Assembly: GCF_024124765.2 (NCBI RefSeq) | Contig: NZ_JAMXSR020000001.1 | Span: 62,001-126,000, forward strand | Length of the DNA: 64,000 nt | Direction: 5' to 3' | Source of the DNA: Sphingomonas sp. H160509 | GTDB taxonomy: Bacteria > Pseudomonadota > Alphaproteobacteria > Sphingomonadales > Sphingomonadaceae | In this document: positions 17,999 to 27,408 of the stretch, one piece after another | Layout: every line of letters begins with the position of its first letter | Position numbering within the stretch: position 1 is the first letter of the stretch | The notes under the pieces: model-generated | Database searches by the model: none | Told to the model about the DNA's origin: nothing | Seen by the model: the letters and a program-made list of their open reading frames with translations, nothing else | Translations under genes and position numbers: made by a program

Positions 17999-20284
17999 CT
18001 ATAAATCACGCAGCCGTATCATGTCGCTGGCATATTCTGCGGATAGTGGTTTAGAGTATAGGTATCCTTGAGTAGCGGTGCATCCGGCAGCAACAAGCTT
18101 TTCTGCCTGATCTTCGGTTTCAACACCCTCGGCAATGATACTAAGATTGAGGGCTCTTCCTAAGCCCATTATCAGCTCGACGATGGCATATGTACTTTTA
18201 CGTGTACTGATTTCGTCAATGAACGATTTATCAATCTTGATGGTATCGATGGGATACCGACTGATGTAGCTCAATGACGAGAACCCTGTCCCAAAATCAT
18301 CGAGAGCAATCCGGACGCCAGATTGGCGGATAGATGCGATGATCTCAGCGACTTGAGGAGAAGGATGCAAAAATATGCCTTCTGTTATTTCCAGTTCAAG
18401 GCATTCCGGCGGTAGATCGCATGACGTCAAAATATTGGACAGATCCGCCAGGAAGGTGGGGTCAACGAACTCTGCGGCAGAGGTGTTCACGCTCATTCTC
18501 AGCGTCGAGCGACCCTGAAGGACGTGCCACTTCTTAAGCTGCGTACAGGCCTCGATCATGACCCATCGATCGATCTCGCGGATTATTCCGATTTCTTCAG
18601 CAACAGGTATGAAGTCGGATGGCGCAATGGACCCAAGCTTGGGATGATCCCACCGAAGCAGCGCTTCAAAGCTCGAGACTGTTCCGGTGGTTGGATCAAC
18701 GATCGGCTGATACGCGAGATGAAAGTCGCCTTGTTGAACGGCAATGCGAAGGTCTGTTTGGAGAGCTAGGCGTTCGACCGCCATTCGGTGCATCGAGGGA
18801 TCGAATATGGCGTAATCGCCATGCCCGGCACGCTTAGCCTCATACATCGCAATATCGGCATCGCGGAGAAGATCATCCGGCGAGGTATCCCGGCCCAGCG
18901 ACTGGGCAATCCCAATGCTGACGGATGGAAAAACGCTTTGGTGGGAGAGCTGAAGTGGGGTTCGCATCGCTTCGAGAATGCGCTCGGCAACCCCTACAGC
19001 CGTCGCCAGCCCAGCCGTATCCTCAATCAGAATAGCAAATTCATCACCGCCGATCCGGGCGAGGGTATCTTGCGGCCTGACACTGCGCTTTAGGCGCTGG
19101 CCAACGTCGCGCAGGAGCGCGTCGCCATGAACGTGTCCGAGGCTGTCGTTCACGATTTTGAAGCGGTCCAGATCCAAAAATAATATCGCGCAGGTCTGGC
19201 CGCTTTGTGATGCTTCGCGTTCAAGGGCCGCTTGAAGCTGGTTCATGAAATACGCACGGTTCCGCAGCCGCGTCAGTCCATCATGGAATGCTGTATATAG
19301 GAGTTCAGCTTCAACACGCTTTCGCTCGACTATCTCGGTCGCCAAGGCGACATTCTGTCCTTCGGCGACGCGCACGCGGATCGCTAGATCCTCTGCGTTT
19401 TTACGTTCGGAAATGTCGAGCTGCACCGAAACCCAGTGGGTATACCAGCCCTTCTCGTTGGCAACGGGGACAATGCTGAGCTCGACCCAGAACGTGCTAC
19501 CGTCCTTATGGTAGTTGACCAGTTCGACCTCGATCGGCTGCCAGTTTTCGAGTGCGTATCGCAGCTCTGCCCGGGTGACGGGATCGGTGTCAGGCCCTTG
19601 CAGAATACGTGGGGTCAGGCCGATAACCTCTTCCGGCAGATATCCGGTCGCGCGGGTGAACGCTGCGTTGCAGTAGAGAATGCGTGGACCGGGCAGGCTG
19701 ACGGGTTCGGCCTCGGTTATGATAATGGAATCGCGCGCATGTACGGCAACGGATTCCAACAGGCGGAGCCGCTCAATATCGAAGCCGCGCTCATTCGGAT
19801 CCCTCGAACAGGCCCCTTTTCGTACAAACTGTAGATTAAGAATGGTCGATAAATGCGCGGCGTGCGCCCGGACGGTATAGACCTGGGCAAGGCTGAGATT
19901 CTTGCGCTGTCGTTTGTCGACCAGGATTAGATAGGTTGGAACGTCTCTGACGAGTGAGACGATCGCAGCGAAGCGAATATCGCCGCCCTCGGGTCCCGAG
20001 AACCCGACAATCAGGGTTGGTGGCAAGCCGATTTTTTGAATGGTAACGTCGCGCGTGTCCATCGATCCGACGACCGGCTGAACGAGATCGGCAGACTGCC
20101 CGGAACTCCTGGCGATCAGCGACATCGTGCCACCGCTGATCTCGCAAACGAACGCGCCGTACGCATCCGTAGCATGCATGGCATCGTCCGCAATCTTCCT
20201 CAGGGTCTCTTGGTGAACTGCGGTGAGGCCTTGTGGACCTGCCGTATCACCGTTCGCCAAATCGGCGCCGATATCTTCGTTCAC
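17999..20284 (-). CDS. PAS-GGDEF-EAL cyclic-di-GMP enzyme
   Basis: A 761-residue bifunctional-type c-di-GMP protein. An N-terminal sensor-like region (about 1-180) precedes a PAS domain (about 185-300) of LOV-like layout. Next come GGDEF with an intact ARIGGDEF motif (about 411) and EAL with an intact EALLRW (about 540) and DDFGTG (about 661). Both catalytic motifs are present, so synthesis, hydrolysis or both are possible. At the LOV active site the sequence reads GLTPRILQG instead of GxNCRFLQG, so the photoactive cysteine is absent. No membrane segment: cytosolic. Divergent from the Crp-type gene. Confidence 0.93.
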   Translation of the reverse strand: MNEDIGADLANGDTAGPQGLTAVHQETLRKIADDAMHATDAYGAFVCEISGGTMSLIARSSGQSADLVQPVVGSMDTRDVTIQKIGLPPTLIVGFSGPEGGDIRFAAIVSLVRDVPTYLILVDKRQRKNLSLAQVYTVRAHAAHLSTILNLQFVRKGACSRDPNERGFDIERLRLLESVAVHARDSIIITEAEPVSLPGPRILYCNAAFTRATGYLPEEVIGLTPRILQGPDTDPVTRAELRYALENWQPIEVELVNYHKDGSTFWVELSIVPVANEKGWYTHWVSVQLDISERKNAEDLAIRVRVAEGQNVALATEIVERKRVEAELLYTAFHDGLTRLRNRAYFMNQLQAALEREASQSGQTCAILFLDLDRFKIVNDSLGHVHGDALLRDVGQRLKRSVRPQDTLARIGGDEFAILIEDTAGLATAVGVAERILEAMRTPLQLSHQSVFPSVSIGIAQSLGRDTSPDDLLRDADIAMYEAKRAGHGDYAIFDPSMHRMAVERLALQTDLRIAVQQGDFHLAYQPIVDPTTGTVSSFEALLRWDHPKLGSIAPSDFIPVAEEIGIIREIDRWVMIEACTQLKKWHVLQGRSTLRMSVNTSAAEFVDPTFLADLSNILTSCDLPPECLELEITEGIFLHPSPQVAEIIASIRQSGVRIALDDFGTGFSSLSYISRYPIDTIKIDKSFIDEISTRKSTYAIVELIMGLGRALNLSIIAEGVETEDQAEKLVAAGCTATQGYLYSKPLSAEYASDMIRLRDL

Positions 20285-20687
20285 CTATCACTCCTAGCGG
20301 ACATCGCCATGCCCTTGGCACGGGAATGAGGGGTTAACGCCCCTACAAACGCTATCGTACGCCGTAACGTTTCATATTCATCTAATATGGGGCGTTGATC
20401 GACAAGATTACGTAAAACCGCAAACAATATAACCGTTAGCGAAAATTGATGAAGCTATCCAACGATACTGATCTATGTTTGATAAAATAAGTCCGTGTTG
20501 ACTGGTAAAAATCGATGTGGTCAGCCATATTTTCATGGCTATCATGTTGATTTCTATCTGCAACATTGCAAGCTTCACGCTTGCTTATCATATGTTATCT
20601 TTGAATAGCGGATAATGATAAGATAGAAAAATGGGCTTAGTTTCCACTAAGTGCCGAGAGAGAACGAAAATTTCCTCTTCATAAAAG
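20285..20687. promoter_or_regulatory. AT-rich divergent promoter region
   Basis: 403 bp between the leftward c-di-GMP gene and the rightward Crp-type gene, markedly AT-richer than its surroundings (about 20340-20680). Several short inverted AT-rich repeats are present. Promoters for both genes must lie here. I could not fix a specific Crp/Fnr site. Confidence 0.5.
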
Positions 20688-21650
20688 ATGGCGGCAATGA
20701 CGGAAATATCTGAAATCTGGCTGAGGAGCACGCGAACGCAACTCAAATATTTGCTCGATGTACTCGATCACCACGATCAACCTTTGATAGCCGCGCATCT
20801 CGCCACAGTGATCGAGTGCCTCGACACGCAGCCCAAGAGCACATCGGTTCCGCCCGCAACGGTTGGCGATCACGTCTCGTTACCACCGCTGATGGAGCCA
20901 GGCATGTTCGATGGGATCAATCCGCTCATCGCCAAGCTGTCGCGTGTCATGACGCTTTCACGCGACGACTGCGCCGCTCTTCAGGCTTTGTGTCAGGACG
21001 TGCGTCAAACTGCTGCACGCCGCGATATCATTCGCGACGGCGATCGACCGGACCGCGTCCACCTCATTCTCAATGGCTGGGCATGCCGGTACAAAATTCT
21101 CAAGAACGGCAAACGGCAAATCACTGCACTGTTGCTCCCAGGAGACTTTTGCGATCTCCACGTCGGCATACTCGACAAGATGGATCACGCTATCGGCGCC
21201 ATTACCGCTACGACCTTCGCCTATGTCGACCGCTCTCAGTTTGACGAGCTGACCCGCGCGCGTCCGGCAATTGTGCGGGCGCTGTGGTGGGCGACATTGG
21301 TCGATGAAGGTGTGCTGCGAAGCTGGATCGTCAGTCTGGGCGTTCGAACAGCGCGGGAGAGAGTGGCCCACCTCATTTGTGAGCTTCGCGAGCGGATGCG
21401 CAATATCGATCGCGAGGACGCTGGTCGTTTCGCCATGCCGCTGACCCAGGTCGATCTTGCCGAAGCTCTCGGCCTCACCGCAGTTCATATTAACCGCGTC
21501 GTTAGGCAGCTTCATAAAGAACAGGTCGTGGAGATCCGCAAAGGCCAGGTCACCGTCCTCGACCTGGCTGCCCTGACACGGATTGCAGAGTTCGACCCTG
21601 GTTACCTTCATCCTCAGGCGATCAATCGGTTTGAAGCCGTAAGTGGATAG
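20688..21650 (+). CDS. Crp/Fnr-family transcription regulator with extra helical N-terminus
   Basis: 320 residues. Residues 1-50 form a helical segment similar to the stand-alone 46-residue protein at 17473. A cyclic-nucleotide-binding-fold sensor domain (about 75-200, with GDFCDLHVGIL) follows, then a C-terminal winged helix (LTQVDLAEALGLTAVHINRVVR). No FNR-type cysteine cluster is seen, so iron-sulfur sensing is unlikely. An internal start is possible at 20697. It is likely to control the divergent c-di-GMP gene; that is inference. Confidence 0.88.
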   Translation: MAAMTEISEIWLRSTRTQLKYLLDVLDHHDQPLIAAHLATVIECLDTQPKSTSVPPATVGDHVSLPPLMEPGMFDGINPLIAKLSRVMTLSRDDCAALQALCQDVRQTAARRDIIRDGDRPDRVHLILNGWACRYKILKNGKRQITALLLPGDFCDLHVGILDKMDHAIGAITATTFAYVDRSQFDELTRARPAIVRALWWATLVDEGVLRSWIVSLGVRTARERVAHLICELRERMRNIDREDAGRFAMPLTQVDLAEALGLTAVHINRVVRQLHKEQVVEIRKGQVTVLDLAALTRIAEFDPGYLHPQAINRFEAVSG

Positions 21651-21725
21651 GCACGAGCGGTCGATTGGGACGGGGCGAGCGAGAAGGCGTGGGCGTTCTT
21701 GATGTCTATCAAATTTCGGGAATGT

Positions 21726-22079
21726 TTATTCGACGGCTTCTCGCAGTTCATCAGCCTTGGCCAAAACCGTTTCGATGGCTTCGAGCGCCTTGCCCGAAAG
21801 CGTCAACAGATCGTCAAGATCGCCATCCCCGTCACCGACAACGAAGCCAATCTGAGTAAGGTGAATGAGCCAACGGGATAGTACCGTAGGCGGTATTTTA
21901 TTTCGATTACTGACGTCGCGTGCGGTGAGGCGACGTCCATTGGCATCTGCAACAAACAGTTCCAGGAGCAGATCCCAGCCCGGTTCAGCGAATAACTCGG
22001 GCGGTAGTATCTCGGATCGTATACGTCGAAATTCTAATATGGCGTCTGCTGTTGTACTCGCGCGATCCATCTTATCCAC
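21726..22079 (-). CDS. Winged-helix (MarR-like) DNA-binding protein
   Basis: 117 residues. The core EPGWDLLLELFVADANGRRL followed by IPPTVLSRWLIHL matches a sphingomonad winged-helix family with a helix-turn-helix at about residues 45-80. The start GTG at 22079 has GGGAG 6 nt upstream. The C-terminus is acidic then helical. Presumed transcription regulator; targets unknown. Confidence 0.65.
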   Translation of the reverse strand: MDKMDRASTTADAILEFRRIRSEILPPELFAEPGWDLLLELFVADANGRRLTARDVSNRNKIPPTVLSRWLIHLTQIGFVVGDGDGDLDDLLTLSGKALEAIETVLAKADELREAVE

Positions 22080-22136
22080 GTGACACTCCCGATTTGCAGC
22101 CCCCCTTATTGCCCGACAGAACACGCGAAAATCAAA

Positions 22137-22286
22137 TCAGCCTTTAGCCGGCCCGTACCGCTCGGAAAATTGCACCCGCGCAGCGTCTAGCGTGGCGGCA
22201 AGAACAAAGTCTCCCTCCTGATCGGCAAACGCGATAAGCGCGTCCAGGCTCCGAGCTAGTGCCAGTAAATCAGTCACTGGTGGCAT
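22137..22286 (-). CDS. Short helical protein, unknown
   Basis: About 49 residues from ATG 22286 (an ATG at 22295 is also in frame). The core LARSLDALIAFADQEGDFVLAATLDAA resembles the 46-residue protein at 17473. It overlaps the end of the 22270 gene, so the two are probably translated together. Confidence 0.5.
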   Translation of the reverse strand: MPPVTDLLALARSLDALIAFADQEGDFVLAATLDAARVQFSERYGPAKG

Positions 22287-22452
22287 TTTCTGCATTCGAA
22301 ATTTCCGCATTCGCCCGCTCGCGCAACGTAGCATACTCTGCCGCCATATTCAGATGCAGGGATTTCACAATGGGGTCAGTAGCCAGCGCCGCCATGTCGA
22401 GTTCTTGCTGCACGCGCATCAAGTAATACTGTTGATCCGTGATCGCTCCCAT
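22270..22452 (-). CDS. Short helical protein, unknown
   Basis: 60 residues, start ATG 22452 behind GGAGGG. The pattern QQELDMAALATDPIVKSLHLNMA-EY is typical of short sphingomonad proteins with two helices. No known function. Confidence 0.55.
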   Translation of the reverse strand: MGAITDQQYYLMRVQQELDMAALATDPIVKSLHLNMAAEYATLRERANAEISNAENATSD

Positions 22453-22503
22453 TGCTCCCTCCGCAAGCAAGTTTAACAGCCTACGACACTGTTTCTGCAA
22501 CAA

Positions 22504-22894
22504 ATATACTCGTTATGAGGACGCACACCATAATCAAGGTTAGCACGGTTGTTAGACACATAGATTGTTCTGATCGTGAACTTGGCATCGCCTAATGAGA
22601 GCGCGGACGCGGAATATACGACTAAGCGTCTTTGGCCCGGACAATTTTCCCGACGCTGAACCCACTTAGCCAGGCAAAACGCTGATCCATGGCTTCATGG
22701 CCGGCGAACGGGCAGGCGTTCGGGAAGCCTTTGTCCAGGCCACTTTTCAAGCCCGCATCATAGGCGGCGCGTAATGGGTCATGGCGCATGTCCCTTCAAC
22801 GTTACGTTCGGCAGAACGCCCCCTCGTGAAGTAACATTTGTTTCCCTGTACCAAAACGGTCCTCTTGGTAGATTGGCCGTGTTACTGCTTTGCG
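22504..22894. other. Non-coding gap
   Basis: 391 bp without a supported gene. It presumably carries promoters for the flanking divergent small genes. No repeat or RNA gene recognised. Confidence 0.35.
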
Positions 22895-23062
22895 ATGACA
22901 ATCATCGAACGGGCATTCGAGATCGCGCGGAGCGGCAAAGCGCGCTCGATAACGGATATCCGCACTCAGTTGAGGCGGGAGGGTTTCGATCATGTGCAAT
23001 CGCATTTGGGCAGCGCGGCGCTCCAAAAGCAGCTGAAGGGGCTGATCAAACCTCCGGTTTAG
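22895..23062 (+). CDS. Small protein paralogous to 59544 protein
   Basis: 55 residues from ATG 22895. The pattern ERAFEIARSGKARSITDIR...EGFDHVQSHLGSAALQKQL is shared with the protein at 59544 (minus strand), which has ERAFQLAREGACRSVSDIR. It looks like a small helix-turn-helix type fold common in sphingomonads. The function is unknown. Confidence 0.6.
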   Translation: MTIIERAFEIARSGKARSITDIRTQLRREGFDHVQSHLGSAALQKQLKGLIKPPV

Positions 23063-23448
23063 GACTCTAAGCGCCCCGATCTAGCGCAACACGCTTGGCA
23101 ACTAACGCCGTGTGCAGACAGCTAAAACGGACGTGTTGCGCGGTCCTAACCAACTTCGATCAGAGTGTCTTGTAGCGTAAAACGGGGCGATCCTTATCCA
23201 AATTCCCGTAAGCGCCAACTAGCATCCTTTCTCAAAAGACCATCCTTTTCGAGAAAGCCAGCAACGTCACTCGACGGCAGCTATCCTACCTTCCTTCCTT
23301 CCCAAAGCGAACGGACCGCTCTTCACCCATTGTTACCGTTCGCCCCTAGCGTAAACGCAACTTACGTTCGTGTTCTGGTCCCATGGACGTGAAACCGCTG
23401 GAGGTCTCAGCGCATGGTATTCTGCCACGCGCTGATCCTCACACCTGG
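23063..23448. other. Non-coding gap containing repeat copy C
   Basis: No supported gene in 386 bp. It contains repeat copy C (23226-23352), the second boundary of module 1. Confidence 0.5.
23226..23352 (-). repeat. Dispersed repeat, CD-type, copy C
   Basis: On the minus strand it begins ACGCTAGGGGCGAACGG. It then has GCGGTCCGTTCGCTTTGGGA and ends CTTTCTCGAAAAGGATGG. It aligns with copy D (33025-33155) over about 130 bp, in opposite orientation. Confidence 0.7.
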
Positions 23449-23949
23449 CTATTCAGCGTCGCCCGTTACCGCGGGCTTCGTGTTACGGCGTGGCTTGGCA
23501 GCGGCAGGTTCAGCGGCCTTTTGAACCGTCTGGCCGGGCTTACGACCCAGACCGATCTTCTTGGCCATGGCGCGCGGCGGCTCGCTGTAGGTTTCCGCAA
23601 CCATGGGATAATCCGCCTTGAGATTATACCGTTCGCGGTACTCCGCCGGGGTCATACCGTTGGTAGCGAGATGACGGCGCAGCGTCTTGTAAGGCTTGCC
23701 ATCAATCATGCTGATGATGTGATCCTTGCTCGCAAGTGACTTTCGCGAAGTCACAGCAGGCGTGTACTCCTGCGCGGGCGCTTCCGGAGCATCTACGCTC
23801 TGCTCACCGCCGAGCTTGGAGACAGCCGCATGCATCGACTGCAGAAAGGCGGGGACATCATCCGCCGATGTCCGCGTATTTGGATTGCTCAACCACGCAA
23901 TGGTCAGCTCAGTTGCGAGTTCGATAGAGTTGGTATCATCAGTCATCAT
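23449..23949 (-). CDS. MucR/Ros-family transcription regulator
   Basis: 166 residues. The conserved MucR core DGKPYKTLRRHLATNGMTPAEYRERYNL, then DYPMVAETYSEPPRAMAKKIGLGRK (quoted in parts), is complete. The residue normally the first zinc-binding cysteine is serine (ISMIDGK), so the Ros-type zinc finger appears incomplete. The C-terminal 40 residues are basic and alanine/proline-rich. Such regulators often control envelope, motility and transfer genes. It sits between module 1 and the ParB-like gene. Confidence 0.85.
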   Translation of the reverse strand: MMTDDTNSIELATELTIAWLSNPNTRTSADDVPAFLQSMHAAVSKLGGEQSVDAPEAPAQEYTPAVTSRKSLASKDHIISMIDGKPYKTLRRHLATNGMTPAEYRERYNLKADYPMVAETYSEPPRAMAKKIGLGRKPGQTVQKAAEPAAAKPRRNTKPAVTGDAE

Positions 23950-24066
23950 ATTTCCGGACGTAGATCGAAGGCTGTTGGGGATCGATGCTAGATAGTGCGA
24001 TTGCGATCTCAGACAATACTTACTCCAGCAATATCATAGAGCTGCACCGAGTTATCCAAAGCGGCA

Positions 24067-24135
24067 AGGAGAGAGAAGGGGGAGGGAGATGGTGTCCGAA
24101 GAAATCGGATGCTCAGAAACGAAGGGTGATTTCCC
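24067..24135 (+). promoter_or_regulatory. Purine-rich leader (GA-leader 3)
   Basis: GGAGAGAGAAGGGGGAGGGA (from 24068) is followed by a hairpin TCCGA-agaaa-TCGGA (24095-24109). A second short inverted pair GGG/CCC abuts the ATG at 24136. Confidence 0.55.
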
Positions 24136-26388
24136 ATGATCCAGTCCGTGAAACTCTCGAAGCTCCGCCTCTCGGCCAGCAACGTCCGCACCGCCCCTGA
24201 TGAATCGCTGCAGATCGAGCCGTTCGCAGCCGACCTCGAAGCCCGCGGCGTCCTCCAGAACCTGCTCGTTACGCCGGTCTCGCGGCCACGCGGGACGTTC
24301 GAGGTATTCGATGGCGGCCGGCGCTGGCGTGCGCTCAACATGCTGGTCGCTCGCGGCGTCATCAATCCCGACGAGTATGACGTGCCGGTACGTGTCCTGA
24401 AGGGTGACGATGCCGAACTCACCGAAACCTCGCTCGCGGTCAGCTTCCATCACATGAAGCTCAGCCCGGCCGAGGAATGCCGCGCCTTCCAGCATTTCCT
24501 GAACGGCAGCACCGATATCGACGCTGTGGCCAAGCGCTTTGGCGTTACCCGCCGCTTCATCGACGGTCGGCTCCGCCTGGCCGATCTTGCCGAGCCGATC
24601 TTCTCTGCTCTCGCGAACGGCGAGCTGACCCTCGACATGGCCAAGGCCTACGCCTCGACCGGCAGTCACGAGCGTCAGTTGCGCGTCTGGCAGACCTATA
24701 GCTCGATGGTTCACTACAACGCCGACGCCATCCGTCGCGTCATCGCCAACGACACGATGCGGGCCAACGATCCGATCGCGCTCCTGGTCGGCGTCGAATC
24801 CTACGAGGCCGCAGGCGGCGTCGTCGACCGCGACCTGTTCAGCAACGCCGGCGAGCGCTGGACCAACCCCGAGATCGCACAGACCCTCGCGGCCGCGATG
24901 ATGGAAGCGGAAGCCAAGCGTATCGGCGAGGAACGTGGTCTTGCGTGGATCCGGCCTGTCGCCAGCCACAGCACCTGGGATGCGGCCCGCAGCCTCCACC
25001 GCATCGCCCTGCCGGTCCAGCCGATGTCGCCGGCCGAGGCACAGCGCGTAGACGAGATCGAGCAGCGCATGGGCGAACTGCAGCAGGAGATGGAGAACGA
25101 CGAGCTTTCCGAAGAGGCGTTCACCGCTTGCGACGCAGAGCATGATACGCTTGGCGAGGAACTCGAAGCGTTACAGCGCCGCCCCTCGGTACTCCCCGCT
25201 GAACTCGTGTCGCGGGTCGGCGCGTTTCTGACGCTGTCGCAGACCGGTACGATGGTCCTGGATGAGACCTATTACAGCGAAACGCCGATCCGCGTGACGG
25301 TGGTCGAACCGGAGCCGGTCGAAGGTCATAACGGGGAGACCGAAGAGGCGGACGACGGGCTCGCCGACGGCGAGGGCGAGGGCTCGGAACGGGTCCGGGC
25401 AGAGCCGACCTTCCGCATCGAAGAAGGCGCGGCGACGCCGGTGACGGCGGGCAGTCCCAAGGAGGTCGACCCCGATAACGCAGCGCCGGGCGGCAAGGCA
25501 CTCAGCCAGGTCCTGAGCGACCAGCTCGCGATGCAGCGTCGCGATGTCCTGGCGGCGTCGTTGATCGCCAGCCCCGGACTCGCGCTGGACTATATGCTGT
25601 TCGCCATGGTGGATGCACGGCGCGGCACCTCGTCAAACGACGGCACGACGATCAGCGCCCATGCCCCGCAGGATCCGATCCTGTCGACCAACATGCCGGG
25701 ATCGCGCGCGCGCGACTACCTCGCCGAGGTACGGGACGGGCTCGATGAATCGTGGGGCGAGTCCGACAACAAGGTCATGCGGTTCGAGGCATTCCGCGCG
25801 CTCGGCGACGAGGTGAAGGGCGCATGGCTGGCGTACATCGTCGCGACGTCGCTGGAGGCCAAGGAGTCCTACGGCTCCAATCGCCAGAACCCGCTCCACG
25901 GCCGCATGGCCAGCATCCTCGAGGTCGATGTCGCCAGCTGGTGGCGCCCGACGTCGGAGAACTTCTTCGACCGGGTTTCCAAGGGGTCGTTGATCTCGCT
26001 GCTTCACGAGGTCGGAGGCCCAGCGCTGTCGAGCCGCCACGCGAGCGAGAAGAAGACCGAGATCTCGGCATCCTGCCAGAAGCTCTTCGCTGGCGAAGCG
26101 ATCGTCGAGACCGACGTCAAGGAAGCTGCCCTGAAATGGGTGCCGACCGCGATGCGCTTCAGCGACACTGTCGTCGGGGGTGAGAGCGAAGACGACGGCG
26201 CGCAGGGCGATCTCGCGGACCTGATCGAGGCGGACAGCGACGACACCGACGAAGGCGATCTTGCCGCCTTGGTCGGTGCCGGCCCGGACGATGTCGGGAC
26301 GGACGGGGTCGAGACGAATGGCAGCGCCCAGATCGAACTCGATCACCAGAACGATGACGATGTGAACGAGATCGTCGCGGCCGAATAG
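24136..26388 (+). CDS. Large ParB-like nuclease/partition-domain protein
   Basis: A 750-residue protein. Residues 1-110 are a ParB N-terminal domain, with a VFDGGRRWRAL motif and SFHHMKLSPAEECRAF following. Residues about 125-175 form a KorB-type HTH (AVAKRFGVTRRFIDGRL). A coiled-coil stretch lies at about 295-345. The C-terminus is long and very acidic. It stands alone with no parA, so it is unlikely to be the partition protein of the replicon; such ParB-like proteins are frequent accessory genes of conjugative plasmids. Role unproven. Confidence 0.85.
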   Translation: MIQSVKLSKLRLSASNVRTAPDESLQIEPFAADLEARGVLQNLLVTPVSRPRGTFEVFDGGRRWRALNMLVARGVINPDEYDVPVRVLKGDDAELTETSLAVSFHHMKLSPAEECRAFQHFLNGSTDIDAVAKRFGVTRRFIDGRLRLADLAEPIFSALANGELTLDMAKAYASTGSHERQLRVWQTYSSMVHYNADAIRRVIANDTMRANDPIALLVGVESYEAAGGVVDRDLFSNAGERWTNPEIAQTLAAAMMEAEAKRIGEERGLAWIRPVASHSTWDAARSLHRIALPVQPMSPAEAQRVDEIEQRMGELQQEMENDELSEEAFTACDAEHDTLGEELEALQRRPSVLPAELVSRVGAFLTLSQTGTMVLDETYYSETPIRVTVVEPEPVEGHNGETEEADDGLADGEGEGSERVRAEPTFRIEEGAATPVTAGSPKEVDPDNAAPGGKALSQVLSDQLAMQRRDVLAASLIASPGLALDYMLFAMVDARRGTSSNDGTTISAHAPQDPILSTNMPGSRARDYLAEVRDGLDESWGESDNKVMRFEAFRALGDEVKGAWLAYIVATSLEAKESYGSNRQNPLHGRMASILEVDVASWWRPTSENFFDRVSKGSLISLLHEVGGPALSSRHASEKKTEISASCQKLFAGEAIVETDVKEAALKWVPTAMRFSDTVVGGESEDDGAQGDLADLIEADSDDTDEGDLAALVGAGPDDVGTDGVETNGSAQIELDHQNDDDVNEIVAAE

Positions 26389-26418
26389 CGGCACGACGGT
26401 TCAATTCTGAGCAGCCTC

Positions 26419-26458
26419 ACTGCCGGCCCGCGACTTCGCGGTGCCGGCAGTGCCTTTT
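26419..26458 (+). terminator. Strong hairpin with T run after the ParB-like gene
   Basis: ACTGCCGGC (26419-26427) pairs with GCCGGCAGT (26443-26451). An inner CCGCG/CGCGG stem and an ACTT loop are followed by CCTTTT. It has the form of an intrinsic terminator between the ParB-like gene and ardC. Confidence 0.7.
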
Positions 26459-26483
26459 CCTCACCGCTAACGAGGACAGCGTC

Positions 26484-27393
26484 ATGACCGCTACAACCCG
26501 CGACATTGCGGCCGACATCACCGCCGCCATCATCGCACGGCTCGAAGCCGGGACCCTGCCGTGGCAGCGCTCCTGGTCGGTTACCGGCGAGGGCGGCAGG
26601 CCACTGCGCCACGAGGGCGTTCCGTACACCGGAATAAACGCTCTGTGGCTCTGGGCGACCGCCGACACCTATGGCTATCGCAGCCGCTACTGGATGACCG
26701 CCCGTCAGGTCCGCGAACTGGGCGGCGAGATCAACCGCGATGCGAGACCGTCTTTCTCCGTCTACGCCTCGACCTTCCGCAAGGCCGGAATGCCCAATCT
26801 GCTCGGTGCGACCGCTGACCAGATGATCCGCTTTCTGCGTTCCTATGTCGTCTTCAACGCCGACGAAATCGTTGGCCTGCCGGACTATTACTACCCGCGC
26901 GAGGTCGCACCGACCCCTTTGCTGATCTCAGAACGGCAGGATCGAGATCGACGCCTTCTTTGGCGGTATTCCGGCCAAGGTCCGTCACGGTGGTGACCGC
27001 GCCTTCTTCCACCCAACATTCGACTATATCCAGATGCCGCACACCGGCAGCTTCAAGTCAGGCGACGCATACGCATCGGTTCGGGCGCACGAGACCGTCC
27101 ACTGGGCGGGCCATGCCTCCCGGCTCGATCGCACCTTCGGGAAGCGCTTCGGCGACAACGCATATTGCGTCGAAGAATTGGTCGCTGAGCTTGGCTCGGC
27201 CATGATCTGCGGCGATCTTGGCCTCCCGACCGAGCTGCACGACAGCCACGCCTCCTACCTCGCCAACTGGTTGGGGGTGTTGCGCGCCGACAAGACCGCG
27301 ATCTTCCTGGCCGCCACCAAGGCCGAACAGGCCTTCTCCTACCTTCGCGCCTTCTCGACCGAGACTGCAGCAGAAACGCGGCTCGCCGCATGA
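26484..27393 (+). CDS. ardC: ArdC-like antirestriction protein (frameshifted)
   Basis: About 300 residues. The N-terminal ssDNA-binding domain carries PWQRSW, Y-GINALWL and YWMTARQVRELGG. The C-terminal zincin-like metalloprotease domain carries HETVHW (27088-27105), followed by EELVAELGSAMICGDLGL. An extra G at 26939-26940 breaks the frame; removing it restores a run into IEIDAFFGG. ArdC proteins protect incoming plasmid DNA from restriction in the recipient. The start follows AACGAGGACAGC. Confidence 0.88.
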
Positions 27394-27408
27394 ACCGGAG
27401 AACACGAC

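Noticed and set aside
24136..26388. ParB-like gene as the plasmid partition gene
   Set aside because: No ParA or parS-like repeats nearby; size and context fit an accessory ParB-domain protein.
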